Both the position numbers and the translations under genes were made by a program. From an uncultured Anaerobiospirillum sp. (lineage in GTDB: Bacteria; Pseudomonadota; Gammaproteobacteria; Enterobacterales; Succinivibrionaceae): a stretch of 64,000 nucleotides of DNA. Numbering within the stretch: position 1 is the stretch's first letter; the number at the start of each line of letters is the position of its first letter. Where the stretch lies: positions 1 through 64,000 of the forward strand of contig CALXXU010000002.1 of assembly GCA_944392765.1 (NCBI GenBank), written 5' to 3'. Under the pieces are notes generated by a model, which saw only the letters and a list, made by a program, of their open reading frames with translations, ran no database searches and was not told where the DNA came from. Below are positions 31,169 to 40,113 of the stretch, one piece after another.

Positions 31169-32575
31169 TTAGACGCGCATGACGTCGATGCGGGCTTTGC
31201 GCTCCGCCTTGCGCTTGGCTCTACCATCCAAGGCGTTCTTGGCGGCAATGAGGAAGGCCAAGACAAAGAAGCCGCCTGGCGGCAAGATGGCGATCAGCAA
31301 GGTGTAGTCAGAGCCGTACAGCTGCATTTCCCAGCCTGCGGCCCAGCCCCCTAAGAGGTCGCTGGCACCCACCAGCCAAGTACCATTGCCCACGATCTCG
31401 CGGATCGATCCTAAGGCAAAGAGCACTAAAGTAAAGCCAATGCCGCTCGCGATCGCATCGACCAGCGATCTGATCACGCCATTGTGACCGGCAAAGGCCT
31501 CAGCGCGGCCCATGATGATGCAGTTGGTGGCAATCAGCGAGAGGTAGATACCCAGCTGTTGGTATAGGGCCGGGAAGCTGGCCTCAACCTCAAAGCGCAC
31601 CACGGTTACTAAGGCCGCAATGATGATCACGTAGATCGGAATGCGCACCTCAGGCACAATCAGGCGGCGAATTAAGGCGATAGCACTGGAGCTGAGCATC
31701 AGCACCAAGATGGTGGCGATGCCAAGGCCCAAGGCATTGGCCGCCGAAGTCGTGACCGCTAAGAGCGGGCACATGCCCAAGAGCTGACACAGGCCTGGAT
31801 TGTCCTTCCAGATGCCCTTTAAGAAAATCTCAAATAGCGAGCTTTGCTTGGGCTTGCCTGACAGTAGCACGCCTTCAACCGTACCGCTGCTCTCACTAGG
31901 CTGCTCTTCTTGCTGTGCTTCAGCTTGCTGCGCTTTGCGTTTGGCCGCAAGCTCGCGGGCGCGGGCGATGGCCTGCGCCTTAGCGGCGGCCTTGTCGTCT
32001 TCACCAGCGTTCGCTGCATCGCTCTGGGCGTTGGCTTGCTCGGCAGTGTCGACGGCTTGCTCGGCAGTGCCGACGGCTTGCTCATTGGTGCCAGCTTCTT
32101 TTTCTGCTCTACGCTTAGCAGCTAATTCGCGGGCACGCTCAATGGCGCGAGCCTTGGCCGCTGCCTTGGCCGCATCGTCTGGCTCGTTGCTGGTTTCGGC
32201 GTTGCCTGTTTCTTTTTCGGCTCGGCGCTTGGCAGCTAATTCGCGGGCACGCTCAATGGCACGGGCCTTGGCCGCTGCCTTGGCTTCATTGTCTGGCTCG
32301 TTGCCGGTTGCAGCATCGGTGTTGCCAGCTTCTTTTTCAGCTCTGCGTTGGGCCGCTAACTCGCGGGCACGCTCAATGGCGCGGGCCTTGGCCGCAGCTT
32401 TGGCCTCGTCGTCTTGCTCGTTGCCGGTTTCGGCGTTGCCTGCTGCTTGCTCAGCCTCTTTTTCAGCTCGGCGCTTGGCCGCTAACTCGCGGGCGCGCTC
32501 AATGGCGCGGGCCTTGGCGGCAGCCTTAGCGTCTTGGTCTTCAGCTACTGGGGCGTTGTTTGGTTCAGTGCTCAT
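31169..32575 (-). CDS. rnfE: Rnf complex subunit E with repetitive N-terminal extension
   Basis: 468 residues; family members have about 200-235. The last ~235 residues are the integral membrane RnfE/RsxE protein: IFLKGIWKDNPGLCQLLGMC, LLAVTTSAANALGLG and ATNCIIMGRAEAFA, with six helices. The first ~230 residues consist of about five imperfect repeats of ~40 residues built on AKARAIERARELAAKRRAEK, joined by acidic Asn/Glu/Asp linkers and predicted to be highly helical. Such Ala/Arg/Lys repeats are known from the C-terminus of RnfC/RsxC, not from RnfE. Rnf moves electrons between ferredoxin and NAD coupled to ion transport. It is the last gene of the operon, 27 bases after rnfG. Confidence 0.92.
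   Translation of the reverse strand: MSTEPNNAPVAEDQDAKAAAKARAIERARELAAKRRAEKEAEQAAGNAETGNEQDDEAKAAAKARAIERARELAAQRRAEKEAGNTDAATGNEPDNEAKAAAKARAIERARELAAKRRAEKETGNAETSNEPDDAAKAAAKARAIERARELAAKRRAEKEAGTNEQAVGTAEQAVDTAEQANAQSDAANAGEDDKAAAKAQAIARARELAAKRKAQQAEAQQEEQPSESSGTVEGVLLSGKPKQSSLFEIFLKGIWKDNPGLCQLLGMCPLLAVTTSAANALGLGIATILVLMLSSSAIALIRRLIVPEVRIPIYVIIIAALVTVVRFEVEASFPALYQQLGIYLSLIATNCIIMGRAEAFAGHNGVIRSLVDAIASGIGFTLVLFALGSIREIVGNGTWLVGASDLLGGWAAGWEMQLYGSDYTLLIAILPPGGFFVLAFLIAAKNALDGRAKRKAERKARIDVMRV
31930..32535 (-). repeat. coding tandem repeats in rnfE
   Basis: About five copies of a ~120-bp unit, each containing the complement of a segment encoding RAIERARELAAKRR. The four upstream copies are nearly identical at the DNA level; the 3'-most copy is diverged (QAIARARELAAKRKA). 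They offer material for recombination and in-frame length change. Confidence 0.85.
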
Positions 32576-32602
32576 AGCAAATCTCTTGGCTGCGCTTTTT
32601 GG

Positions 32603-33232
32603 TTAGTTGCAATTTGGCAGTTGCTCTAAATCGGTACCCATCATGACCTCAAGGAAGTCACGGGTGGCGAGCACTACCGCGCGGGAGGTGACGGTGGCAC
32701 CGGTGAAGTAGTCAAAGTCGCCATTGAACTTCTTGACGTCCCAATTGGCGTCGTACAGGCCCTTGCCATCGAATTGGTCGAGATAGTTGCCGCGCTTGCG
32801 TTCTACCTTGTCACCAATGCCTGGAGTTTCACGGGTAAAGGAGATGTCGACCTTGGTCAGGCGTCCGGTGGTGTCCAAGCCGGCAATCAAGATAAGCGGG
32901 TTGGAGTAGCCACGGCTCGTCGAGTAAGTGCCGATGTAGCCTAGGATTTTGCCTGAGCGGTCGGTGGCGATATAGGCCTTCATGTTGTTGCCAATTAAGG
33001 GGTGACTTACCAGCTTGCAGCGGTAGGTGATCTCTCCAAAGGCTTGGTCTTTGAGGTGGGGCAAGAGCTGCTCCATCAATTGCTGCTCGCGGGTGGCCCG
33101 ATTGTGCTCAATGGCAGGCTTGGTGTCGTGTTCAGCTAACAGTACGACCGTAGTGCAGAGCACGGCAATGAAGGCGAGGATAAAGCCCGAGAAAAAGGCT
33201 CGGGTCTTTGGGCGTTGCTCAAATAGGCTCAT
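32603..33232 (-). CDS. rnfG: Rnf complex subunit G, flavoprotein
   Basis: 209 residues, normal length. An N-terminal membrane anchor (FFSGFILAFIAVLCTTVVLL) is followed by a periplasmic FMN-binding domain. The motif DYFTGATVTSRAV contains the Thr expected to carry covalently bound FMN (SGATxT/S class). ETPGIGDKVERK is another RnfG signature. It is nearly contiguous with rnfD (1-base gap). Confidence 0.93.
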   Translation of the reverse strand: MSLFEQRPKTRAFFSGFILAFIAVLCTTVVLLAEHDTKPAIEHNRATREQQLMEQLLPHLKDQAFGEITYRCKLVSHPLIGNNMKAYIATDRSGKILGYIGTYSTSRGYSNPLILIAGLDTTGRLTKVDISFTRETPGIGDKVERKRGNYLDQFDGKGLYDANWDVKKFNGDFDYFTGATVTSRAVVLATRDFLEVMMGTDLEQLPNCN

Positions 33233-33233
33233 C

Positions 33234-34478
33234 TTAATTCAGGCCTCCCTTGCGATAACCCACACCAAATGGTCGACGCTTGGTCATGACGTCCATCAGC
33301 GGTGCCATGCAATTGCCCAGCATGACCGCAAAGGCTACCGAGTCTGAGTAGCTGCCGTGGACGCGAATGACGATGACCAAGAGGCCAATTAAAAACGAGA
33401 GCAGGATTCGACCCTTAAAGGTACCGCAGGTCGTGACTGGGTCGGTCACGATGTAGAAGGCACCAAGCATCGTGCCGCCCATCAGCACGTGCTCAAGCGC
33501 TGAGATCGACATAGTAGGGTCAAGGTAGTGCCACAGAGCACCTAAGGCGATTACGCCCACTAAGAACGATAGTGGTACCTGGAAGCGAATGACGTGGGTG
33601 GCAATAAGGAAGATACCGCCTAAGGCATAGGCTCCTGCCAGCCAGACATAGGCGTTAAAGCTTGGGTTCATGAAGTCAAGCTTAAGCTGCTCATCAACAT
33701 TACCCGCTTTACGCGCCGTCTTGATACTCTCAAGGAAGGTCGCACCGGTTAAGACATCGACCGCAGCATGGCCTTCAAACTGTAAGGTGTTCGTTGGGGT
33801 AGCTGCTTCTGACTGGGGGGCAGCTTGCTGTGCGGACTGCTCAGCTGCTTGCTGGGCGGCCAGCTGGGCGGCTTCAGCCTTAGCGACGAAGTAAGCCTCT
33901 TCTTGCTCTCGGTTTAAAACTTTGAGTTCGGAGATTAAGTCGTCAGGAGACGCGCCGGTGAAGATCACCTCATAAACTCGGGTGGGATGGGCGATGCTGA
34001 TGGCATTTGGGGTTGGGGTGATCCAGGTGTTGTAGAACACTCCTGGTACTGAGATCACCAAGAAGATGAAGCCCGACATGGCCGGGTTAAAGAGGTTCAT
34101 ACCTAAGCCGCCAAAGCACTCGCGCACGATGATCATGGCAAAGACGGTGCCGATCACCGTGAAATACCACGGCATGAGCGGAGGTAAGGTCAGGGCTAAC
34201 AGTAGGGCGGTGACTAGGCCCGATGGATCTTGCAAGGCGCGCTTTAAGCTGCGGCCGCGCAAGAAGGCTGCCAAGAGCTGGCAGATCACGGCCGTGACTG
34301 CGGCTAGGGCAAATTGAATTAAAGTACCAGCACCAAAGAAATAGGTGAAGACCGCTAAGGCCGGCACTAAGGAGAGCAGCACCAAGACCATGATCTTGCG
34401 CGTACTCATGGTGCAGTGTACATGAGGCGCAGGCTCAATGCCTAAGTTTTGCTTGGCACTTTGTACGGAGATTTGCAT
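33234..34478 (-). CDS. rnfD: Rnf complex subunit D
   Basis: 414-residue integral membrane flavoprotein of the Rnf complex. Helices are numerous, with FGGLGMNLFNPAMSGF and the flavinylation-type motif DVLTGATFLES. Between them an Ala/Gln-rich insert of ~45 residues (EAAQLAAQQAAEQSAQQAA) in a loop is not typical. The C-terminal half has TDPVTTCGTFKGR and MDVMTKRRPFGV. ATG 34478 follows AAGGA; the frame from 34556 runs into rnfC and is rejected. It is preceded by rnfC with a 19-base gap. Confidence 0.93.
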   Translation of the reverse strand: MQISVQSAKQNLGIEPAPHVHCTMSTRKIMVLVLLSLVPALAVFTYFFGAGTLIQFALAAVTAVICQLLAAFLRGRSLKRALQDPSGLVTALLLALTLPPLMPWYFTVIGTVFAMIIVRECFGGLGMNLFNPAMSGFIFLVISVPGVFYNTWITPTPNAISIAHPTRVYEVIFTGASPDDLISELKVLNREQEEAYFVAKAEAAQLAAQQAAEQSAQQAAPQSEAATPTNTLQFEGHAAVDVLTGATFLESIKTARKAGNVDEQLKLDFMNPSFNAYVWLAGAYALGGIFLIATHVIRFQVPLSFLVGVIALGALWHYLDPTMSISALEHVLMGGTMLGAFYIVTDPVTTCGTFKGRILLSFLIGLLVIVIRVHGSYSDSVAFAVMLGNCMAPLMDVMTKRRPFGVGYRKGGLN

Positions 34479-34497
34479 AGAGATGTCCTTGGGGCTC

Positions 34498-36531
34498 TTA
34501 GTGATCAGACTGAGCAGTGGTGTCAGCAGGATTGCGGTCAGCCTGGGCTGAGTCACTGGCGTCGGCGCGGCGCAAACGGGTTGGTAGCTCTAAGTGTTGA
34601 TCTTTCTTTTCCTCGGGGGCGTAGAGGTAGCTCTTGGTCTTCGGCTTACTCTCAGGAATGATTACGCCCTCCGCCGGTGGATTTTCCACGCGCGCGAGAT
34701 CTTTTTCGTGCGGTGCAATCTCAGGCCACTGCGTAATCTCCTGAGCGTGCTTAGGTTTAGCCCCTAAGCGCAGCGCATAAGGAATCTGCTCGCGTCGTTG
34801 CTGCGAGAGTTCCTCTTCGCTCGGTGCCGCATTGGGAGCTTGCTCCTTGAGCATGGCACTGGTGCCGCCTTGAGCCATCATGGCCGCGACTAACATACCG
34901 TCCTTGCTCTGCGTGCCCATCATATTGTGGGCCTTATCCTGAGCTGTGCCTTGTGCGGCTTCACGCTTGGCCGCAGCACGGGCGCGGGCGGCGGCCACCG
35001 CAGCGGCACGTTTTTCTGCAATTTGCTCAGGGGTGAGCTTGCCCTCGTCCTCTTTTTGCTGCTTGGCGCGCGCCAGAGCTGCGGCACGGCGCTTTTGGCG
35101 CTCGGCCTCTTCTTGCTTTAAGCGCTCGTTTCTTGCGGCAATACGCTCCTGGGCGTGCTGATTGCGCCATTGCTGCTCGTCTAATAAGCGGATAATCGCC
35201 TTTTCCTTGCGGAATTGGTGGCTTAATGGAATGCGCGATGGGCAGACATAAGCGCAGCAGCCGCATTCGGTGCAGTCCATTTGACCGCAGGCCTTAGTCT
35301 TCTTGTGCTTACCGGCCTTGGAGAGGGCATAGAGCTGGTATGGAACCAGGCGCGATGGGCAGACGCGGGCACAGCGACCGCAGCGAATGCAGTTCATCGG
35401 CTCTTCAGCCGGTGGTAATTCCTTTTGCGCCGGAACAAAGATGCAGGTAGCGCTCTTAGTGAGCGGCACATCGATGCTCGGCAGGGTAAAGCCCATGAAG
35501 GGGCCACCCAAGATGATGCGCTGCTGACGCTCCGGATTGAGCTTATAAGCGTTTAAGACAAAGCGCACGCTGGTACCAAGGCGCACTAAGGCGTTGCCGC
35601 TACGACCTAGAGTTTGGCCATCGACTGTGATCACGCGCTTAATGAGCGGTAGGCCATCGATCACCGCCTGCTTGATGGCAAAAACGGTCTCGACGTTATC
35701 GACCACGATGCCACACTCGGAGGTGTGCTCGTTGTACGGGATCTCGATACCAGTGCAGATCTTAATTAAGTTGCGGGCGGCACCTGATGGGTAGAGGGTC
35801 GGGATCGTGCGCACCATGACATCTGGTGCGACCGCCTGTTTCATTGCGGCAATAGCCTCAGGCTTATTGTCCTCAATGGCAACGATGATGGCCTTTGGCT
35901 TTAAGATGTGGCGTACCACCTCGATGCCTTGGGCGATCTCGGCGGCCTTTTCTTGCATCAGGCGATCATCGCAGGTGGCAACCGGCTCGCACTCAGCGCC
36001 ATTGACGATGAAAATATTGCAATCGCCCTTAGCTTCTTCTAAGGCCGCGCCGATCTTGGCCGCAGTCTGGAATTGGGCTCCACCTAAGCCTTCCACGCCG
36101 TAATTGCGGATGCGCTCTAAGAGTTCTTGGGGCGTCTTGTCTTGCCAATTAGGCCAAGGCTCAGGGGTGACTGCGACATCAAGACCATCAGGTTTGATGG
36201 TGAGGCAGCGTCCCTCAAAGCCACTGGGATGCGGTAAGACTTGTAAGCCAATACCGGTGACCTGGCCTGAGGTAGAGGCGTGCAGCGGCACATTGCGCTT
36301 GCCGCCTGGCAGGGTTAAGACTTGACCTGCTTTGACGTAATCACCTACCTTGACCAAGATCTCGCCCCCTGGACCTAAATGACGATCCAAAGGCAGGGTA
36401 ATCAAGGACGGAATCGGCAGCTCTTCGATCGGCTGATGGCTGGTGCTTTTGCGACCATCAGGCTTGATGCCGCCAAAGAAGCGCCAGAGCTTGCCATTTA
36501 AAATCTTGTCCAGTTGCTGCGAAAAAGACAT
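34498..36531 (-). CDS. rnfC: Rnf complex subunit C, Fe-S and NADH-binding
   Basis: 677-residue peripheral subunit. The N-terminal barrel and the Rossmann-like NADH/FMN part include GLGGAQFQTAAKIG and FIVNGAECEPVATCDDRLM. Two [4Fe-4S] motifs follow: CIRCGRCARVCPSRLVPYQL and CTECGCCAYVCPSRIPL. From about residue 460 an Ala/Arg/Lys/Glu-rich helical tail appears (RRAAALARAKQQK, RAAAVAAARARAAAKREA), as in E. coli RsxC though the sequence differs. It passes electrons between NAD(H) and the membrane subunits. 30 bases after rnfB. Confidence 0.94.
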   Translation of the reverse strand: MSFSQQLDKILNGKLWRFFGGIKPDGRKSTSHQPIEELPIPSLITLPLDRHLGPGGEILVKVGDYVKAGQVLTLPGGKRNVPLHASTSGQVTGIGLQVLPHPSGFEGRCLTIKPDGLDVAVTPEPWPNWQDKTPQELLERIRNYGVEGLGGAQFQTAAKIGAALEEAKGDCNIFIVNGAECEPVATCDDRLMQEKAAEIAQGIEVVRHILKPKAIIVAIEDNKPEAIAAMKQAVAPDVMVRTIPTLYPSGAARNLIKICTGIEIPYNEHTSECGIVVDNVETVFAIKQAVIDGLPLIKRVITVDGQTLGRSGNALVRLGTSVRFVLNAYKLNPERQQRIILGGPFMGFTLPSIDVPLTKSATCIFVPAQKELPPAEEPMNCIRCGRCARVCPSRLVPYQLYALSKAGKHKKTKACGQMDCTECGCCAYVCPSRIPLSHQFRKEKAIIRLLDEQQWRNQHAQERIAARNERLKQEEAERQKRRAAALARAKQQKEDEGKLTPEQIAEKRAAAVAAARARAAAKREAAQGTAQDKAHNMMGTQSKDGMLVAAMMAQGGTSAMLKEQAPNAAPSEEELSQQRREQIPYALRLGAKPKHAQEITQWPEIAPHEKDLARVENPPAEGVIIPESKPKTKSYLYAPEEKKDQHLELPTRLRRADASDSAQADRNPADTTAQSDH

Positions 36532-36561
36532 AGCCTCAATCTCAGGTCAGAAAAATGGGGG

Positions 36562-37128
36562 TTAGGTGCGCTTGACGCGGATGGCTTTTAAGTCCCAATT
36601 GTAGTTAGCAAGGGTCGGCTCTAAGCGTACGAGCTCAATACAGCGCTCGGGACAGGTCTTGATGCACTCATTGCAGCCAATACACTCACGCTCATTGACG
36701 TGGTGAGGCATACGTACCGTGCCTTCAATCGCGTCCACCGGGCAGTGCCGGGTACATTTGCCGCAGCCGGTACAGATGCTTTCATGAATAATGGCCACTT
36801 GGCGCGGGGTGAAGATGGCGTCGTCGTTGTCATCCTCAGGAATCGGCGTGCCTAAGATCGCAGCCAATTGTTCGATCGTGTCTTGGCCACCAGGCGTGCA
36901 CTTATTGCAGGGGGCAGTGCCTTGAGCCATCGCTTCGGCATAAGCGCGGCAGCCGGGAAAGCCGCATTGGGCACACTGGGCTCCTGGCAGCGCTTGCTCC
37001 AGACGCTGGGCTAAATCATTGCCACCTTGCGCTTTGCTGCGCGCCAAGAGTGAGAGCGTAAAGCCCAAAGCAAAGAGGGCGAAGGCTCCGGCTAAAAGAA
37101 AATGTATCTCGTTGAGATTAAGCAACAT
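36562..37128 (-). CDS. rnfB: Rnf complex subunit B, ferredoxin-like
   Basis: 188 residues, normal length. One N-terminal helix (FLLAGAFALFALGFTLSLL), then the CAQCGFPGC...C cluster of the RnfB/Fe-S domain, then two [4Fe-4S] ferredoxin motifs: CTGCGKCTRHCPVDAI and CIGCNECIKTCPERCI. It receives electrons from ferredoxin. Located between rnfA and rnfC with short gaps. Confidence 0.95.
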   Translation of the reverse strand: MLLNLNEIHFLLAGAFALFALGFTLSLLARSKAQGGNDLAQRLEQALPGAQCAQCGFPGCRAYAEAMAQGTAPCNKCTPGGQDTIEQLAAILGTPIPEDDNDDAIFTPRQVAIIHESICTGCGKCTRHCPVDAIEGTVRMPHHVNERECIGCNECIKTCPERCIELVRLEPTLANYNWDLKAIRVKRT

Positions 37129-37156
37129 AGCACATCAACTTCACAAAATAAGGAAA

Positions 37157-37744
37157 TTAGGCCGTACTACCGGCAAAACCAGCAAAGCCCATAAAGGCCA
37201 AGGACATCAGACCTGCGGTAATCAGGGCAATTGAAGTGCCTTGGAAGGGTGCCGGAACATCATTGAGCTCTAAGCGCTCACGCATCGCGGCAAATAAGGT
37301 TAAGACCAAGGTAAAGCCCACACCCGCACCCAAGGAGTAAACCAAAGCTTCGACGATAGTGTGATTGAGCGAAGCATTGAGCAGCACTAAGCCTAAGACA
37401 ATGCAATTGGTGGTGATTAAAGGCAGGTAGATACCCAAGGCTTGATAGAGGTTGTATGAGAACTGCTTGATGAAGATTTCGACTAATTGCACTGAGACCG
37501 CAATGACGATGATGTCGACGATAAGATCAAGTGAGCTCAAGCCCAAAGGCCGTAATACGTAGTTGAAGGCCAAGCTGCATAAAAGCGAGGATAAGACCAA
37601 GACAAAGGTGGTCGCGCCGCCCATACCTAAGGCTGCTGAGAGTTGCTTGGAGACACCGATAAACGGGCAGATACCAAGGAAGCGCACCAACACAAAGTTG
37701 TTGACGATGGCAGCGCTAAAAAACAAGATTAAGGCTTCTAACAT
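37157..37744 (-). CDS. rnfA: Rnf complex subunit A
   Basis: 195-residue, six-helix membrane subunit related to RnfE and NqrE. Signatures: NNFVLVRFLGICPFIGVSKQ, LGMGGATTFVL and LITTNCIVLG. First gene of the rnfABCDGE operon. Transcription must start in the 570-base region shared with the divergent nth gene. Confidence 0.95.
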   Translation of the reverse strand: MLEALILFFSAAIVNNFVLVRFLGICPFIGVSKQLSAALGMGGATTFVLVLSSLLCSLAFNYVLRPLGLSSLDLIVDIIVIAVSVQLVEIFIKQFSYNLYQALGIYLPLITTNCIVLGLVLLNASLNHTIVEALVYSLGAGVGFTLVLTLFAAMRERLELNDVPAPFQGTSIALITAGLMSLAFMGFAGFAGSTA

Positions 37745-38316
37745 CGATCTCTCATCTCAGCAAAACAGGAAGGAGGCCTGGGCAGTTCTGCGCTAGCAAC
37801 TCTGCATCGGCAGCTTTACACGGACAGCTTCACTTCGGCAGCACTGCAGCAGCCCCTATCATCGCCCTTTACGCGCCTGCAAAATCGCTTTTGCGACTTT
37901 TTGTCAGCTCGGTGCGCTCTGGAGCAGTTCAGGCCTTGAGTCAGCGCTACTGCGATCTAGGGTCAGTTCTGCTCTGACCTTGGGTCAGCTCGGAGCGGGC
38001 ATCTGGGGCGATGGCTCCGCGATAAAAAGCGCGCTTCAGACCTGACTTAAGCTTAAGGGCGCTCTATTTTATGCCAAAAGCGCGGAGGGCGCCAAACTGT
38101 CATTTGGGCGTAAGGCTGCTTTGGTCTCGTGAGGATGAATTTACGTTGCTGCTTTAAGCTGCAAAAAATGGTTGGCGCTGTAGGTGGTAAAGGGCTTGCG
38201 CACAAGTATCGCTTTGGCATAATGATCTGAGGTCTGATGCGGTCTTGATGGCCGCGCTACCCTAAATATCAAACTGACTTTTTGGTTTTTTCCTATCCCA
38301 CGACATTGAGTTTGAG
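37745..38316. other. divergent intergenic region rnfA/nth
   Basis: 572 bases without a gene. It contains many short direct repeats (variants of CGGCAGC and GGGTCAG). No clear operator or promoter could be assigned, though both rnf and nth must start here. Confidence 0.45.
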
Positions 38317-39126
38317 ATGAGCGCACGTAAGACAGAAGAAACTGCCCCTGAGATCAAATCTGCCGCTGGAATTAAGGCGCAACCCAAAAATAAGAAGGTG
38401 CAGGCGGAAAAGGGCTTTTTAGGTCATGTCATGGGCCTGGCAAATTGCGCGGAGCAAGAAGGGATTGAGCATGATCAGGTGGGCAAGACCTTACTGGGGC
38501 CCAAGACCCGTTTTGAGCTCATGAGCCGCTTACAAGCGCAAAATCCTAATCCTAAGAGTGAGCTTAACTACCGCAATTCCTTTGAGCTGTTGTGCGCGGT
38601 CGTCCTTTCGGCCCAGTCGACTGATGCGGCGGTCAATAAGGCTACTCCAGACCTCTTTGCGGTGGCCCCTGATGCTCAGAGTATGGCGGCGCTCGGTCCT
38701 GAGGGCATTGCCCCTTACATTCAGAGCATTGGGCTGTGGAAAAATAAGGCTAAGCACTTAGCCTCGCTGGCGCAGATGTTAAACGATGAGTTTGGCGGCG
38801 AGGTTCCTGATAACTACGATGACCTCATTAAGCTGCCCGGCGTGGGTTCCAAGACCGCTAAGGTCGTGCTCAATGTCGCCTTTGGTAAACCGTACATCGC
38901 GGTCGACACCCACGTCTTTAGAGTGTGCAATCGCACTGGCCTGTGCTTGGGCAAGACCCCAGCTGAGGTCGAAGCGCGCTTGCCCGAGCTCATCGATCCA
39001 AGCTTTATCCAAGACGCCCATCACTATCTGCTGCTCCATGGCCGCTATGTTTGCACCGCCAAGAAATACGCCGATCACTGCATCAATTGCGTGATCGCGC
39101 AGCAGTGCCGCCACAACTTCGGCTAA
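38317..39126 (+). CDS. nth: endonuclease III, DNA glycosylase/AP lyase
   Basis: 269 residues, longer than the ~211 of E. coli because of a ~60-residue charged N-terminal extension. The HhH-GPD core is intact: LLCAVVLSAQSTD, LPGVGSKTAKVVLN with the catalytic Lys, and VDTHVFRVCNR with the catalytic Asp. The C-terminal cluster motif reads CTAKKYADHC then INC and VIAQQC, that is C-x8-C-x2-C-x5-C instead of the usual C-x6-C-x2-C-x5-C. It excises oxidised pyrimidines. In E. coli nth is the last gene of the rsx operon; here it is beside rnf but divergent. No strong Shine-Dalgarno at 38317; internal ATGs at 38428 or 38521 are alternatives. Confidence 0.92.
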   Translation: MSARKTEETAPEIKSAAGIKAQPKNKKVQAEKGFLGHVMGLANCAEQEGIEHDQVGKTLLGPKTRFELMSRLQAQNPNPKSELNYRNSFELLCAVVLSAQSTDAAVNKATPDLFAVAPDAQSMAALGPEGIAPYIQSIGLWKNKAKHLASLAQMLNDEFGGEVPDNYDDLIKLPGVGSKTAKVVLNVAFGKPYIAVDTHVFRVCNRTGLCLGKTPAEVEARLPELIDPSFIQDAHHYLLLHGRYVCTAKKYADHCINCVIAQQCRHNFG

Positions 39127-39185
39127 AGTCTAAGCTCATGCCTCAGGCCAAATCAGGCTCTAATCCCAAGATAGGCCCAGAAACG

Positions 39186-39226
39186 ACCAAGCCCCGCGCT
39201 CTCACGAGTGCGGGGCTTGGTTTGTG
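39186..39226 (+). terminator. rho-independent terminator of nth, possibly bidirectional
   Basis: ACCAAGCCCCGC and GCGGGGCTTGGT form a perfect 12-bp stem followed by TTGTG. It lies between nth and the convergent cupin genes. Confidence 0.7.
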
Positions 39227-39298
39227 AGCCAAGGTTTGGTTATGGACCAAGGCTAGGCTTAGGTCTGGCCTAGCTATGGGCTAACTTTTGGCTTGCTC

Positions 39299-39664
39299 TT
39301 AGAAGGCCTTTTCGCCCTCGCACATGACGCCGTCGCTCATGGTGAAGCCCTCAAGTGAGCCTTGTTGCGCCTGAACGCAGATATAGGTCAGGCCCTCAGG
39401 ACCAGCCTTGAGGCAGCGGTGACCCTCAGGGGCAATAGCAAAGGCATCGCCTTCCTTGAGCTCGGTGATTTCGCCGTCTAAGTAGAGCTCACCTGAGCCC
39501 TTGAGGACGATGTAGAGCTCTTCGTTCTTCTTGTGGGCGTGGACAAATGGCACGACGCTGCCAGTGGCCATTACGTTGTAGGAAGCTTCGCAGCCGGTTA
39601 AGCCTAAGGTCTCGTGCAGCTCGGTACGTGGGCCTGCTACGGTGGTCTTATTAAAATTTGCCAT
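39299..39664 (-). CDS. cupin-domain protein, copy 1
   Basis: 121-residue single-domain cupin. Metal-ligand motifs: VHAHKKNEELY (two His and a Glu) and PEGHRCLKAG (second His), separated by the usual glycine-rich turn. AGGA precedes the ATG. It is the downstream member of a tandem pair, sharing long identical stretches with the protein at 39748-40113. Small stand-alone cupins of this kind bind metal and often act on small molecules; the substrate is unknown. Confidence 0.85.
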   Translation of the reverse strand: MANFNKTTVAGPRTELHETLGLTGCEASYNVMATGSVVPFVHAHKKNEELYIVLKGSGELYLDGEITELKEGDAFAIAPEGHRCLKAGPEGLTYICVQAQQGSLEGFTMSDGVMCEGEKAF

Positions 39665-39747
39665 GATCCTAACTCATAAATTTTTGTGGCAAGTTGAGCC
39701 AATCTTAATGCAGTTGGCTCTGTGATGGGGTGACGCCGAACGCGTTT

Positions 39748-40113
39748 TTAGAAGGCCTTATCACCCTCACAAATGACCGCATCAGTCATAGTGAAGCCCT
39801 CAAGCGAGCCTTGCTGAGCCTGAACGCAGATATAGGTCAGGCCCTCAGGACCAGCCTTGAGGCAGCGGTGACCCTCAGGGGCGATAGCAAAGGCATCACC
39901 GGCCTTGATGGCGGTGATTTCACCGTCAACGTAGAGCTCGCCTGCGCCAGCGGTGACCACGTATAGCTCTTCGTTCTTCTTGTGGGCGTGGACAAATGGG
40001 ACCGCTGCTCCGGCAGGTAAGACGTTGTAGGAAGCTTCGCAGCCAGTTAAGCCTAATGCGTCGTGCAGCTCAGTACGTGGGCCAGCTACGGATACCTTCT
40101 TTAAGTTTGCCAT
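39748..40113 (-). CDS. cupin-domain protein, copy 2
   Basis: 121-residue cupin nearly the same as its neighbour: VHAHKKNEELYVV, PEGHRCLKAG and an identical YICVQAQQGSLEGFTM. ATG 40113 (MANLKK) has AGGAG 7 bases upstream; ATG 40119 is too close to it. The pair differ mainly around residues 28-36 and 54-70, which may alter the pocket. The 83-base spacer has no terminator, so the two are likely co-transcribed. Confidence 0.85.
   Translation of the reverse strand: MANLKKVSVAGPRTELHDALGLTGCEASYNVLPAGAAVPFVHAHKKNEELYVVTAGAGELYVDGEITAIKAGDAFAIAPEGHRCLKAGPEGLTYICVQAQQGSLEGFTMTDAVICEGDKAF

Noticed and set aside
31800..32606. 268-residue plus-strand frame opposite rnfE
   Set aside because: It is the antisense shadow of the Ala/Arg repeats in rnfE (Ser/Ala/Arg-rich, no ribosome site).
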